DNA from: Paenibacillus radicis (ex Gao et al. 2016)
GTDB lineage: Bacteria > Bacillota > Bacilli > Paenibacillales > Paenibacillaceae
Reading direction: 5' to 3'
Assembly (NCBI RefSeq): GCF_014641555.1
Contig: NZ_BMHY01000003.1
Location: 619,324 to 683,323 of the forward strand
DNA: 64,000 nt
Shown here: positions 18,671-25,448 of the stretch, in pieces
How the letters are laid out: every line of letters begins with the position of its first letter
Position numbering within the stretch: the first letter of the stretch is position 1
The notes under the pieces: model-generated
The model's input: the letters and a program-made list of their open reading frames with translations, nothing else
What the model was told of the DNA's origin: nothing
Databases searched by the model: none
Made by a program: the position numbers and the translations under genes

Positions 18671-19357
18671 ATGAATAACAGCGTATATAATGAGAGCATT
18701 CTTGTTTGCGTTTATTATGGTCCCAATAGTGAAAGATTAATCAAACGTGGCTGTGCAATCGCTAATCTGATGAAAGCTCCGCTTTATATACTGACCATTG
18801 ATCCGAAGCCATTTGACGAATTGGATGCCGAGAAATTGTTCTATATCGAACAATGGAAAGAATATGCCCACGCACATGCTACGGCCCAGTTTGTTATGAA
18901 GGACAATGAAAGCCGCCCTGTATATAAGGTCATTGCAGAAGTGGCCAGAGATAACAACATTACACAGATCATTCTTGGTCAGACGGCACACAGCCGATGG
19001 GAACAAATTACGAAGGGATCTATCATTAATTCCTTAGTACGCGAGATCCCATTTGTCGACCTGCATATTGTTTCCGTTGCCCGTTATATTCGGGATGAGG
19101 AAGGTCTTTATGAAAAAGGAATTCGAGCCTATTTGATTAAAGATGGGGAGAAATACAAGCTAAGCTTCAATCATGAGAAGCAAATCGATTTTGAAGGCAT
19201 CTTCTTTAAAGAAGTCGATACCGATTTCGATAACGGAATTTTCCGGTTTATGAAAGATGCTGCAACTTTGCACGTTCAAGTTATTGACGGGATTGTTACG
19301 GAATTAACAAATGTAGATATTCATGCAGCGATGAATCTAGACGATTCTGTTAAATAA
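18671..19357 (+). CDS. UspA/KdpD-N-like universal stress protein
   Basis: 228 residues, divergent from mrpA. The first about 140 residues have the universal-stress alpha/beta fold as found in the sensor part of KdpD: ILVCVYYGPNSERLIKRG at the start and IILGQTAHSRWEQITKGSIINSLVRE with the G-2x-G/S nucleotide-binding type motif. The C-terminal 80 residues resemble no family I recognise. There is no kinase domain. Its position beside a cation antiporter suggests ion-stress or nucleotide sensing, which is inference. GAGGTG precedes the start. Confidence 0.75.
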   Translation: MNNSVYNESILVCVYYGPNSERLIKRGCAIANLMKAPLYILTIDPKPFDELDAEKLFYIEQWKEYAHAHATAQFVMKDNESRPVYKVIAEVARDNNITQIILGQTAHSRWEQITKGSIINSLVREIPFVDLHIVSVARYIRDEEGLYEKGIRAYLIKDGEKYKLSFNHEKQIDFEGIFFKEVDTDFDNGIFRFMKDAATLHVQVIDGIVTELTNVDIHAAMNLDDSVK

Positions 19358-19380
19358 AAGAATACAAAGCAACTATCCTT

Positions 19381-19409
19381 CTCCACATGTTTAATGTGGA
19401 GATTTTTTC
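19381..19409 (+). terminator. Terminator of the stress-protein gene
   Basis: CTCCACAT, a 5-nt loop, ATGTGGAG and a T-rich tail 23 bp after the stop codon. Confidence 0.85.
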
Positions 19410-19427
19410 TTTTTCAAACACAATCAT

Positions 19428-19991
19428 TTATAAATTTACATCCACTTTAACGGTTCTCTTCTCCGCCTTGTCGATTCCCAGATACTTTAACGTTTCTGCC
19501 GTGGAATGATGATGCAAAATCGACTTTAAGATGGAGATCGCAACCCCCCTGTAGTACGCATGGTAACCAAACGTCTTTCTCAGCGTATGGGTGCCGATTT
19601 TCTCTGATATGCCTACCTCCCTTGCTGAGTGGTTAATAATTCGATACGCCTGCTGACGGGTAATCGGACGACAATCCTTTTTGGATTTGAATAAATAATC
19701 CTCTGATTTCCAATCCATATTTGATAAATATTCGATTAGGATCTCCTTGACCTTGCTGTTTAGGTAATAAGCCTTCTCTTCTCCTGTCCTTTCATCCTTG
19801 AGATAAAGAAAAGGCTTAGCATTCTGGCCATCCCAAACGTCCTGTACAGTAAGATTGAGCAAATCAAGAAGACTAATCCCGGTGTTAATTCCCAATACAA
19901 ACAGCAGCAAATCTCTTACAGAGTGTTTTCTCAACTCCTCTTTCATCGCTTGTATGGTTTTGACGTCCCGAATTGGATTAACAAATTGCAC
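19428..19991 (-). CDS. Small tyrosine recombinase/integrase, first catalytic Arg replaced
   Basis: 187 residues, essentially only the catalytic domain of phage-type integrases. Visible catalytic positions are the HTLR box (H135, R138), a late His (H161/162, in ILHHHSTAETLKY) and the nucleophile Tyr170. The first catalytic arginine, normally in TGLR, is Ser40 here (NTGIS). The start is GTG at 19991 after GGAGGGG. An inverted repeat lies immediately upstream (20010-20048). Short integrases of this kind are common in bacilli and often lack a mobile cargo; no clear cargo is seen. Confidence 0.82.
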   Translation of the reverse strand: MQFVNPIRDVKTIQAMKEELRKHSVRDLLLFVLGINTGISLLDLLNLTVQDVWDGQNAKPFLYLKDERTGEEKAYYLNSKVKEILIEYLSNMDWKSEDYLFKSKKDCRPITRQQAYRIINHSAREVGISEKIGTHTLRKTFGYHAYYRGVAISILKSILHHHSTAETLKYLGIDKAEKRTVKVDVNL

Positions 19992-20009
19992 AGAGAACCC
20001 CTCCGAATA

Positions 20010-20048
20010 ATGTTACTTAAGTTAAGGCTAACAGATATTAAGTAACAT
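20010..20048. repeat. 11-bp inverted repeat upstream of the integrase gene
   Basis: ATGTTACTTAA and TTAAGTAACAT are exact complements separated by 17 bp, and the spacer holds a smaller GTTA/TAAC dyad. It lies 19 bp before the GTG start. It could be the recombinase binding site or an autoregulatory operator. The rest of the 319-bp gap (19992-20310) contains only the terminator module at 20199. Confidence 0.6.
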
Positions 20049-20198
20049 AACAACTAAAAAATCAGTTTATTCTGTAAAAAATTTGACGGAAAGTTGTCCA
20101 AAAATAAAACACCACGCAGGAAAAGCTTTCAATTGAACATGATACCCTTTCAGACAAGAAGCTAGTCAATAAACGCTGCTCCAGTTATCGTTGAAAAG

Positions 20199-20276
20199 CA
20201 AAACCCCCGACCAATGTGGTCGGGGGTTTTCATATCCGTGGAGGCGAACCGGGATTGTACAAATCCACAATCCGCC
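20199..20276 (-). repeat. Paired-hairpin terminator module of leuA (copy 4)
   Basis: Downstream of leuA on the minus strand: an extended hairpin from GGCGGATTGTGG to CCCGGTTCGCC, the junction CGCCTCCAC, then the terminator CCCCCGACC/GGTCGGGGG with TTTT. The terminator bases resemble the tmRNA terminator and the first hairpin resembles copy 3. Confidence 0.75.
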
Positions 20277-20310
20277 AGAGTGCTTTGATTAGTGTTGTTT
20301 GTAAATTAGC

Positions 20311-21975
20311 TTACTCGGCGATCAGATGATTCACAGCGCTAAACAACGCTTTGACAGAGGACACCATGATGTCCGCATCGATGCCGCAGCCCCAATAGGA
20401 CGTTCCGTTCGTCGCTTTAATGCCGATATAGGATACGGCTTGCGATTTCGAACCCGTCTCAAGCGCATGCTCTGTATACAATAAGTCTGAATAATCGAAG
20501 CCCAGCTCGGTTTGCAACGCATTGCTGATGGCATCCAGCCTGCCGTTGCCGTTACCCACAATTTCTTTCGCCTCGCCGTTGACGCGAATAGTCACGATCG
20601 TTTCGAACTCATTATCGTCTTCCTTGATCCGATACTTTACGAACTCTACAGGCGTGCGCAGGTTAACGTATTCATTCTTGAAAATGTCGTAAATCTCTTC
20701 CGCCATCAGCTCTTTTTGCTGATGATCGGATACGTTCTTCACAACATAACCGAAATGCTCGCGCATTTTCGCCGGAAGGTCAAGGCCGTATTTCTGATGC
20801 AGCACGTAACCAATACCGCCTTTGCCGGATTGGCTATTGATGCGGATAATATCACCTTCATATTGTCTTCCGATATCTTTCGGATCAATTAGCAAATACG
20901 GAACGGACCAATGCTGACGGTCTTCTTCCTCACGCCATTTCATACCTTTGGCAATTGCATCTTGGTGAGAACCAGAGAAAGCTGTGAAGACAAGCTCGCC
21001 GCCGTACGGATGACGCTCGCTTACGCGCATCTTCGTCAACCGCTCGTACACGGCCAGAATCTCCGGCAGATTGTCGAAATTCAGCTTCGGATCAACCCCG
21101 TGCGAATACATGTTCAGAGCAAGCGTAACAACATCAACATTGCCCGTGCGCTCACCGTTGCCGAACAGCGTACCCTCTACGCGCTGCGCACCGGCCAGCA
21201 TGCCTAACTCGGCATCAGCCACGCCTGTGCCCCGGTCGTTATGCGGATGCACCGACAGAATGACATTGTCGCGATAGCTCAGGTTCTCGCTCATATATTC
21301 AATCTGACTAGCGTACACATGCGGCATCGACATGGATACGGTTGCCGGCAGGTTAATGATCACCGGATTCTCCGCAGTTGGCTGCCAAACATCCAGTACT
21401 TTGTTGCAAATCTCGAGCGCAAATTCGATTTCCGTACCCGTGAAGCTTTCTGGTGAATACTCAAATTGGAAGTTGCCTTCCGTTTCCTCTGCACATTGCT
21501 TCACCAGCTTCGCGCCGGTTACGGCGATTTCGATAATTTCTTCTTTAGACTTGCGGAATACCTGCTCCCGCTGTGCCAGCGAAGTCGAGTTGTACAGATG
21601 AACAACCGCTTTGTGAGCGCCTTTCAAGGAGTCAAACGTCTTGCGAATAATATGCTCCCGTGATTGCGTCAGTACTTGGATCGTTACGTCGTCCGGAATC
21701 AAATTTTGTTCAATCAGCGTGCGCAGGAAGGTGAATTCCGTCTCCGACGCAGCCGGAAACCCGACCTCAATTTCCTTGAAGCCAATGTCGACGAGAACTT
21801 TAAAGTATTCCAGCTTCTCTTCCAGATTCATCGGCACAATCAGCGCCTGATTGCCATCACGAAGGTCAACACTGCACCAGATAGGCGCCTCAGTGACATA
21901 TTCTTTTTGCGTCCATTTCAGGCTGGTTTGCGGCGGCATATAATATCCTCTGGCGTATTTCTCAACATTTTTCAT
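20311..21975 (-). CDS. leuA: 2-isopropylmalate synthase (LeuA type 2)
   Basis: 554 residues. It condenses 2-oxoisovalerate with acetyl-CoA, the first committed step of leucine synthesis. The DRE-TIM motif appears as DLRDGNQAL near residue 38, with the metal-binding HPHNDRGTG further on; the C-terminal about 130 residues form the leucine-sensing regulatory domain. This is the longer LeuA class, distinct from the roughly 510-residue enzyme of B. subtilis. The ATG at 21975 follows AAGGAAGGG; an earlier in-frame start at 22002 has none. A leucine T-box controls it. No other leu or ilv gene adjoins. Confidence 0.93.
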   Translation of the reverse strand: MKNVEKYARGYYMPPQTSLKWTQKEYVTEAPIWCSVDLRDGNQALIVPMNLEEKLEYFKVLVDIGFKEIEVGFPAASETEFTFLRTLIEQNLIPDDVTIQVLTQSREHIIRKTFDSLKGAHKAVVHLYNSTSLAQREQVFRKSKEEIIEIAVTGAKLVKQCAEETEGNFQFEYSPESFTGTEIEFALEICNKVLDVWQPTAENPVIINLPATVSMSMPHVYASQIEYMSENLSYRDNVILSVHPHNDRGTGVADAELGMLAGAQRVEGTLFGNGERTGNVDVVTLALNMYSHGVDPKLNFDNLPEILAVYERLTKMRVSERHPYGGELVFTAFSGSHQDAIAKGMKWREEEDRQHWSVPYLLIDPKDIGRQYEGDIIRINSQSGKGGIGYVLHQKYGLDLPAKMREHFGYVVKNVSDHQQKELMAEEIYDIFKNEYVNLRTPVEFVKYRIKEDDNEFETIVTIRVNGEAKEIVGNGNGRLDAISNALQTELGFDYSDLLYTEHALETGSKSQAVSYIGIKATNGTSYWGCGIDADIMVSSVKALFSAVNHLIAE

Positions 21976-22021
21976 CGGTGGTCTTCCCTTCCTTATGGTC
22001 ATTATTGTGTAAATTATAAAA

Positions 22022-22320
22022 TAAACAAAAAAAGCCTCTCGTCTCCTTAACAGAGACGAAAGACTTTGAACATCTTACGCGGTACCACTCCGAAATTCAT
22101 GCTTGTTACGGCATGCACTCTACAGATAGAAATTCGCAGGCTGCAAGCAGCGGCAAATCTCATACCTCCTGATGATAACGGTCAGGAATCCGGCTCCGCC
22201 TACTGACTTGTTCAGCGAGCAACTCCAAGGCGAGTTCAAGCTTCTTCCGCGACTGTTTCGCAACGACCAACAGCTCTCTGGACGCATGGAAAGCTTTACT
22301 ATTCCTCTTCTTAGTCTTTT
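22022..22320 (-). promoter_or_regulatory. T-box riboswitch, leucine (CTC specifier)
   Basis: On the minus strand AGAGAGC and GGTCGTTGCG, features of stem I, are followed by GAACTCGCC, where CTC (22232-22234) is in the specifier position, matching leucine. The T-box sequence AGTGGTACCGCG is at 22078-22089. The terminator CGTCTC/GAGACG plus a T-run is at 22028-22058. Uncharged tRNA-Leu would favour the antiterminator and leuA expression. Confidence 0.9.
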
Positions 22321-22477
22321 AGAAATATAATTATGCTACCTCTATGCTATACTACAACGGCTGTCTTAGCAAGTCCTCTAAAGAGGTAAACGGCTAATTT
22401 ATTTTTGATACCTTACCGGCAACTTTTCGACATCAAACTAAGCATGCGCCGAATGGGCGGATTTTATAGCGGAAATG

Positions 22478-22526
22478 AAAAAACGAACCCCATCGTATGG
22501 ATCGCATGAGGAGGTTCGTTTTTTTG
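22478..22526 (-). terminator. Terminator of the DoxX gene
   Basis: ACGAACC and GGTTCGT arms with an inner CATGCG/CGATG region and a run of seven T on the minus strand. Confidence 0.8.
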
Positions 22527-22541
22527 CTTAATGCGTATGAG

Positions 22542-23078
22542 TTAGTGGGCTTTTGCAGTGCCGGCAGGAGTCATTTTTCCGTCTCCATCAAGCTTCTTAA
22601 ATTTGAGTACTTTACGCATTAGCGGAAGCAGGTAATAATCCAATCCATACCGTCCTGCGTTGGTGCCTGCAAAGAGTACGATTCCTCCGAGAAGAACAAG
22701 CCATGGGTTAGTGTTTAGCGTGCCAGCGAACATGAACATGAAGTTCATTAAGAGTCCGAAGAAGGCTGCCGCAGCCGTCAATCCCCCGAGAATCAATCCG
22801 ATGCCTACGAGTAATTCGCCTATTGGGATGATAAAGTTAAAGAGCTTTACATTCGGCAAAGCGAAGTGCTCGATGAAGTATACAAAGTTCGGATAAACCA
22901 ATTTTTGAGTCGTTGCATTGGCTATCGGGTTATTAATCGCGTTAGTCAAGAACCCGGTGGCATCGAATCCGCCCGTTAATTTGTGCCAGCCCCCTCCGAT
23001 CCATTGATAACCGAGGTAGACACGAACGAAGAGCATAACCATTGCAACATATTTATTCGTTCTTAACCATGCTAACAT
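22542..23078 (-). CDS. DoxX-family membrane protein
   Basis: 178 residues with four hydrophobic segments and the DoxX pattern: RVYLGYQWIGGGWHKL near the N-terminus, IPIGELLVGIGLILGG in the middle. The family is related to thiosulfate:quinone oxidoreductase subunits and to proteins acting in thiol/redox balance, but most bacterial members have no proven reaction. The ATG at 23078 with GGAGATG upstream is preferred over an in-frame start 12 codons earlier. Rex-like sites lie 21 and 224 bp upstream. Confidence 0.82.
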   Translation of the reverse strand: MLAWLRTNKYVAMVMLFVRVYLGYQWIGGGWHKLTGGFDATGFLTNAINNPIANATTQKLVYPNFVYFIEHFALPNVKLFNFIIPIGELLVGIGLILGGLTAAAAFFGLLMNFMFMFAGTLNTNPWLVLLGGIVLFAGTNAGRYGLDYYLLPLMRKVLKFKKLDGDGKMTPAGTAKAH

Positions 23079-23098
23079 GATAATCATCTCCGATTTTA

Positions 23099-23116
23099 TT
23101 GTGATTTTTTTCACAT
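23099..23116. promoter_or_regulatory. Rex-like operator 1
   Basis: TTGTGA-N6-TCACAT, one base from the Rex consensus TTGTGA-N6-TCACAA, 21 bp before the DoxX start codon, a position suited to repression. CRP/FNR-type proteins bind related dyads, so the factor is not certain. Confidence 0.6.
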
Positions 23117-23301
23117 ACTATCTTAAAAAGATACCTTAACTTCTTTCTTACACGATAAACTAAGATTCACAGAAAGACTAGATCGCTCAAACCAGAAACG
23201 CTTTTGAATGTGATTTGCCATGATACATCCTTCCCTTCTTCTTGTTGCTATGTATTGCTTTCTCCTTGCACCTTTAATATAACATACTTTAATTCATATG
23301 A

Positions 23302-23319
23302 ATGTGAAAATTTTCACAA
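23302..23319. promoter_or_regulatory. Rex-like operator 2
   Basis: ATGTGA-AAATTT-TCACAA, again one base from the Rex consensus; the central 16 bp are a perfect palindrome. It lies 224 bp before the DoxX start. Apart from the two sites I see no gene in 23117-23408. Confidence 0.55.
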
Positions 23320-23408
23320 CATTGTGAACTCTCTAAAGAATCCGTACATTTGATAAAACAATAATTCATCCCCGCCCGATATCGTTCAAAACATACGTTG
23401 CTTGCAAC

Positions 23409-23441
23409 AGCAAAAACCCCGACCTCATGCGGTCGGGGTTC
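23409..23441 (-). terminator. tmRNA terminator (module copy 5)
   Basis: CCCCGACC/GGTCGGGG hairpin followed by TTTTTGC on the minus strand, 8 bases beyond the tmRNA CCA end. Very similar terminators recur at 4.2, 8.7, 12.6 and 20.2 kb. Confidence 0.85.
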
Positions 23442-23448
23442 TACATAT

Positions 23449-23813
23449 TGGTGGAGGCGAGGGGATTTGAACCCCTGTCCGAAGACAACGCCACACAGGC
23501 TTCTACGGGTGTAGTCACAGTTTTGATGTCACCCGAGCAGCGCCCCGTAACCGGCTATGCGTTGGGTCAGCCTGATTATCTTCTTCCGTCGACCCCAGGC
23601 GGAGACCGAACGGCGTATCCCACTACTTGTTAGCCCCTAGTCTAGTCACATGGGCGATGCTAGGTAGGAGCACGCTCACAGGTTATTAAGCTGCGAAAGC
23701 GTAGTTTGTTTGTTGTTTGCCATTTAATAGGCTTTAGCGTTGATGAAGCAGACGACTCCCTGCTACCCGCAACCCGCGCTCGTACTATCCCCGTCGAATC
23801 CATAAACGCCCCC
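23449..23813 (-). ncRNA. ssrA: Transfer-messenger RNA
   Basis: About 365 nt. The 5' end GGGGGCG and 3' end CGCCTCCACCA form the tRNA-like acceptor, the T-arm reads GGGGTTCAAATCCCC, and the 5' part has the conserved GGATTCGACGGGG. The tag frame (23683-23721) reads GKQQTNYAFAA followed by two stops; with the tRNA-borne alanine the degradation tag is AGKQQTNYAFAA. It rescues stalled ribosomes together with SmpB, whose gene lies 215 bp upstream. Confidence 0.96.
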
Positions 23814-24028
23814 AATACGGCATAAACGGCTCCTTAACGCCGATTAGCACATGAAGCCCGGATCTAACGATCTATCGAGCACGAATGCATCATGCAACCA
23901 TGTTGCACGTTTGACTCGTTTAAAACCATCCTTCATTTGTACATTCCTAGTATAACACGATTCACGCCCGCTCTGCCGAACTTCTTGCTGGCAAGGAGGG
24001 AGGATGCTGGAATCGATTCTAAAACCAT

Positions 24029-24511
24029 CTAACGGGCAACCTTTTGCTTCTCACGCAGCGCACGCTGAATGTCGCGTTGTGCGTCCCGCTTGGCAGCTGT
24101 GTCGCGCTTGTCATACTGCTTCTTACCCTTACCCAAGCCAATGAGCAGCTTAGCATAACCGTTGCGTACATAAATCTTCAGTGGCACAATGGAGTAGCCT
24201 TCTTGCTTAGACAGGCCAAGTAATTTATGAATCTGTTGCTTATGCAGCAGCAGCTTTCTTGCGCGCGTCGGATCAGTCGGGTTATGGCGATTACCCTGCT
24301 CAAAAGGACTGATGTGCATGTTATGGATAAATATCTCGCCGTTCCGGATCGTCGCGAACGCATCCCCAATATTGGCCTTGCCCATGCGAAGCGCTTTGAT
24401 CTCCGTGCCCATAAGCACGATTCCCGCTTCGTACGTATCTTCGATGAAGTAATCATGGGAAGCCTTCTTATTCTGCGCTAATTGCTTGCCGTCGCTTTTC
24501 TTGCTCGCCAT
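24029..24511 (-). CDS. smpB: SsrA-binding protein SmpB
   Basis: 160 residues forming the SmpB beta-barrel: [20 protein letters not shown] at the start, [10 protein letters not shown], and the C-terminal basic tail [17 protein letters not shown] that enters the decoding centre. It binds tmRNA and brings it to stalled ribosomes. The ATG at 24511 follows GAGGTG at 6 bp; a GTG three codons earlier is part of that site. The gene order secG-rnr-(csp)-smpB-ssrA follows the Bacillus arrangement, with csp inserted. Confidence 0.96.
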   Translation of the reverse strand: MASKKSDGKQLAQNKKASHDYFIEDTYEAGIVLMGTEIKALRMGKANIGDAFATIRNGEIFIHNMHISPFEQGNRHNPTDPTRARKLLLHKQQIHKLLGLSKQEGYSIVPLKIYVRNGYAKLLIGLGKGKKQYDKRDTAAKRDAQRDIQRALREKQKVAR

Positions 24512-24617
24512 AGAAATCACCTCTTCGTCGTTACGCCCATGTTCAAGTAAGCGCTGTTAGGAATACATTGTAACAAATTATAAGGGCCCAATGCAACGCC
24601 AGTCCCTGCCTCATAAA

Positions 24618-24803
24618 CAAAATGTAATTATACAGTTTGTTTGCCGTAAATAAGCCAATTTATGCGTTCAAAATGTAAAAATGCAGGTGAATCCGCGCAA
24701 TATCGTCCATTTGGAGCATTTTCACGTCATTCAAATGTATTTTTACATTTTGAGGCGAAAAACCAGTCATAAAAGCGTAATCAAAATGTACTTTTGCATT
24801 TTG
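24618..24803. repeat. Array of four spaced palindromes, copy 1
   Basis: Four imperfect palindromes of the type CAAAATGTA-N4-TRCATTTTG at 24618-24639, 24669-24690, 24732-24752 and 24782-24803. Their centres are 51, 62 and 51 bp apart. The first two have A-rich loops and a conserved left arm; the last two have T-rich loops and a conserved right arm, so the array is dyad-symmetric about 24710/24711, where a small TCCA/TGGA dyad sits. The array lies between the csp terminator and the smpB start. It matches the array at 37973-38159 in layout. Confidence 0.85.
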
Positions 24804-24917
24804 TTGCCTGCCGGAAGGAGCAAACTTAAGCAATCGCTAAACAAAGCAAAATGCTCAGTGCTAGCGCCTATGCAACAGACAGACAAACGTCCTGCACCCT
24901 TATCATGCCCTGACTAT

Positions 24918-24952
24918 ACAAAAACCGCCCAGACCAGATGGCCCGGACGGTT
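24918..24952 (-). terminator. Terminator of the cold-shock gene
   Basis: ACCGTCCGGGCC pairs with GGTCTGGGCGGT (with G-T pairs), then TTTTTG on the minus strand, 20 bp after the stop codon. Confidence 0.85.
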
Positions 24953-24971
24953 CCTCGCAGTTAGTAAGCTA

Positions 24972-25172
24972 TTACAGCTTAACTACGTTTTCTGCTTGTG
25001 GTCCACGGTTGCCTTGAACAACGTTGAACTCAACGCGTTGGCCTTCTTCAAGAGTTTTGAAGCCTTCGCCAGTGATTGCGGAGAAATGTACGAATACATC
25101 GTTGCCGCCTTCAACTTCGATAAAGCCAAAACCTTTTTCTGCGTTAAACCATTTAACTGTACCTTGTTGCAT
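24972..25172 (-). CDS. Cold-shock protein (CspA family)
   Basis: 66 residues, a single OB-fold cold-shock domain: [20 protein letters not shown] contains RNP1 (KGFGFI) and DVFVHFSAI is RNP2. It is a single-strand RNA chaperone that melts secondary structure in the cold. The ATG at 25172 follows GTGGAGG; an apparent start six codons earlier has no support. The gene has its own promoter and a long leader with a strong hairpin (25230-25289), a common feature of cold-regulated csp genes. Confidence 0.95.
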   Translation of the reverse strand: MQQGTVKWFNAEKGFGFIEVEGGNDVFVHFSAITGEGFKTLEEGQRVEFNVVQGNRGPQAENVVKL

Positions 25173-25229
25173 GTGTAAAAACCTCCACAAAATAAAATTA
25201 ATATGCGCCTGTTTCGTTTTTAAACAAAA

Positions 25230-25289
25230 AATTCACACATTGGAAAAGGTCTCATGACTTTAATGACACCCTTTTCAATATGTGAATTC
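25230..25289 (-). promoter_or_regulatory. Large hairpin with T-tract in the csp leader
   Basis: A stem of about 19 bp (AATTCACA, ATTG, AAAAGG blocks) with one mismatch and one bulge encloses a 20-nt loop and is followed by TTTTTTG on the minus strand. It lies 57 bp before the csp start and downstream of the promoter at 25314-25342. It may be an attenuator, a temperature-responsive leader, or the terminator of rnr transcripts, which end 160 bp upstream. Confidence 0.65.
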
Positions 25290-25313
25290 AGGTTCATATC
25301 ATCAATTGCTTTG

Positions 25314-25342
25314 AGTGTACTATACCCATATTCAAAAAGCAA
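25314..25342 (-). promoter_or_regulatory. Predicted sigma-A promoter of csp
   Basis: TTGCTT, 17 bp, TACACT on the minus strand, giving a leader of about 135 nt before the csp start. Confidence 0.5.
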
Positions 25343-25448
25343 GCGACAAGCTTAAATATATTTTGCCAGCTTATCCATAACACGGCGCTGCAATCCGGCA
25401 GATCCGAGCAGCAACGCCATGTTTGGGGGTAAAGTAAACATCTGGTAT

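Noticed and set aside
23427..23633. Plus-strand frame of 68 codons beginning with EARGFEPLSEDNATQASTG
   Set aside because: It lies across the tmRNA 3' half read on the opposite strand; this is a well-known false protein from RNA gene complements.
24618..24803. CRISPR-like array of palindromic repeats and unique spacers
   Set aside because: Repeat units are degenerate and in two orientations, only four per array, spacers have fixed unequal lengths (about 29, 41, 29 bp), and no cas gene is in the window.
24681..25178. Plus-strand frame of 165 codons over the palindrome array and csp
   Set aside because: Its first part is translated from the palindromes and its second part is antisense to the cold-shock gene; no ribosome site is seen. 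The corresponding frame at 37985-38284 is likewise an array artefact.
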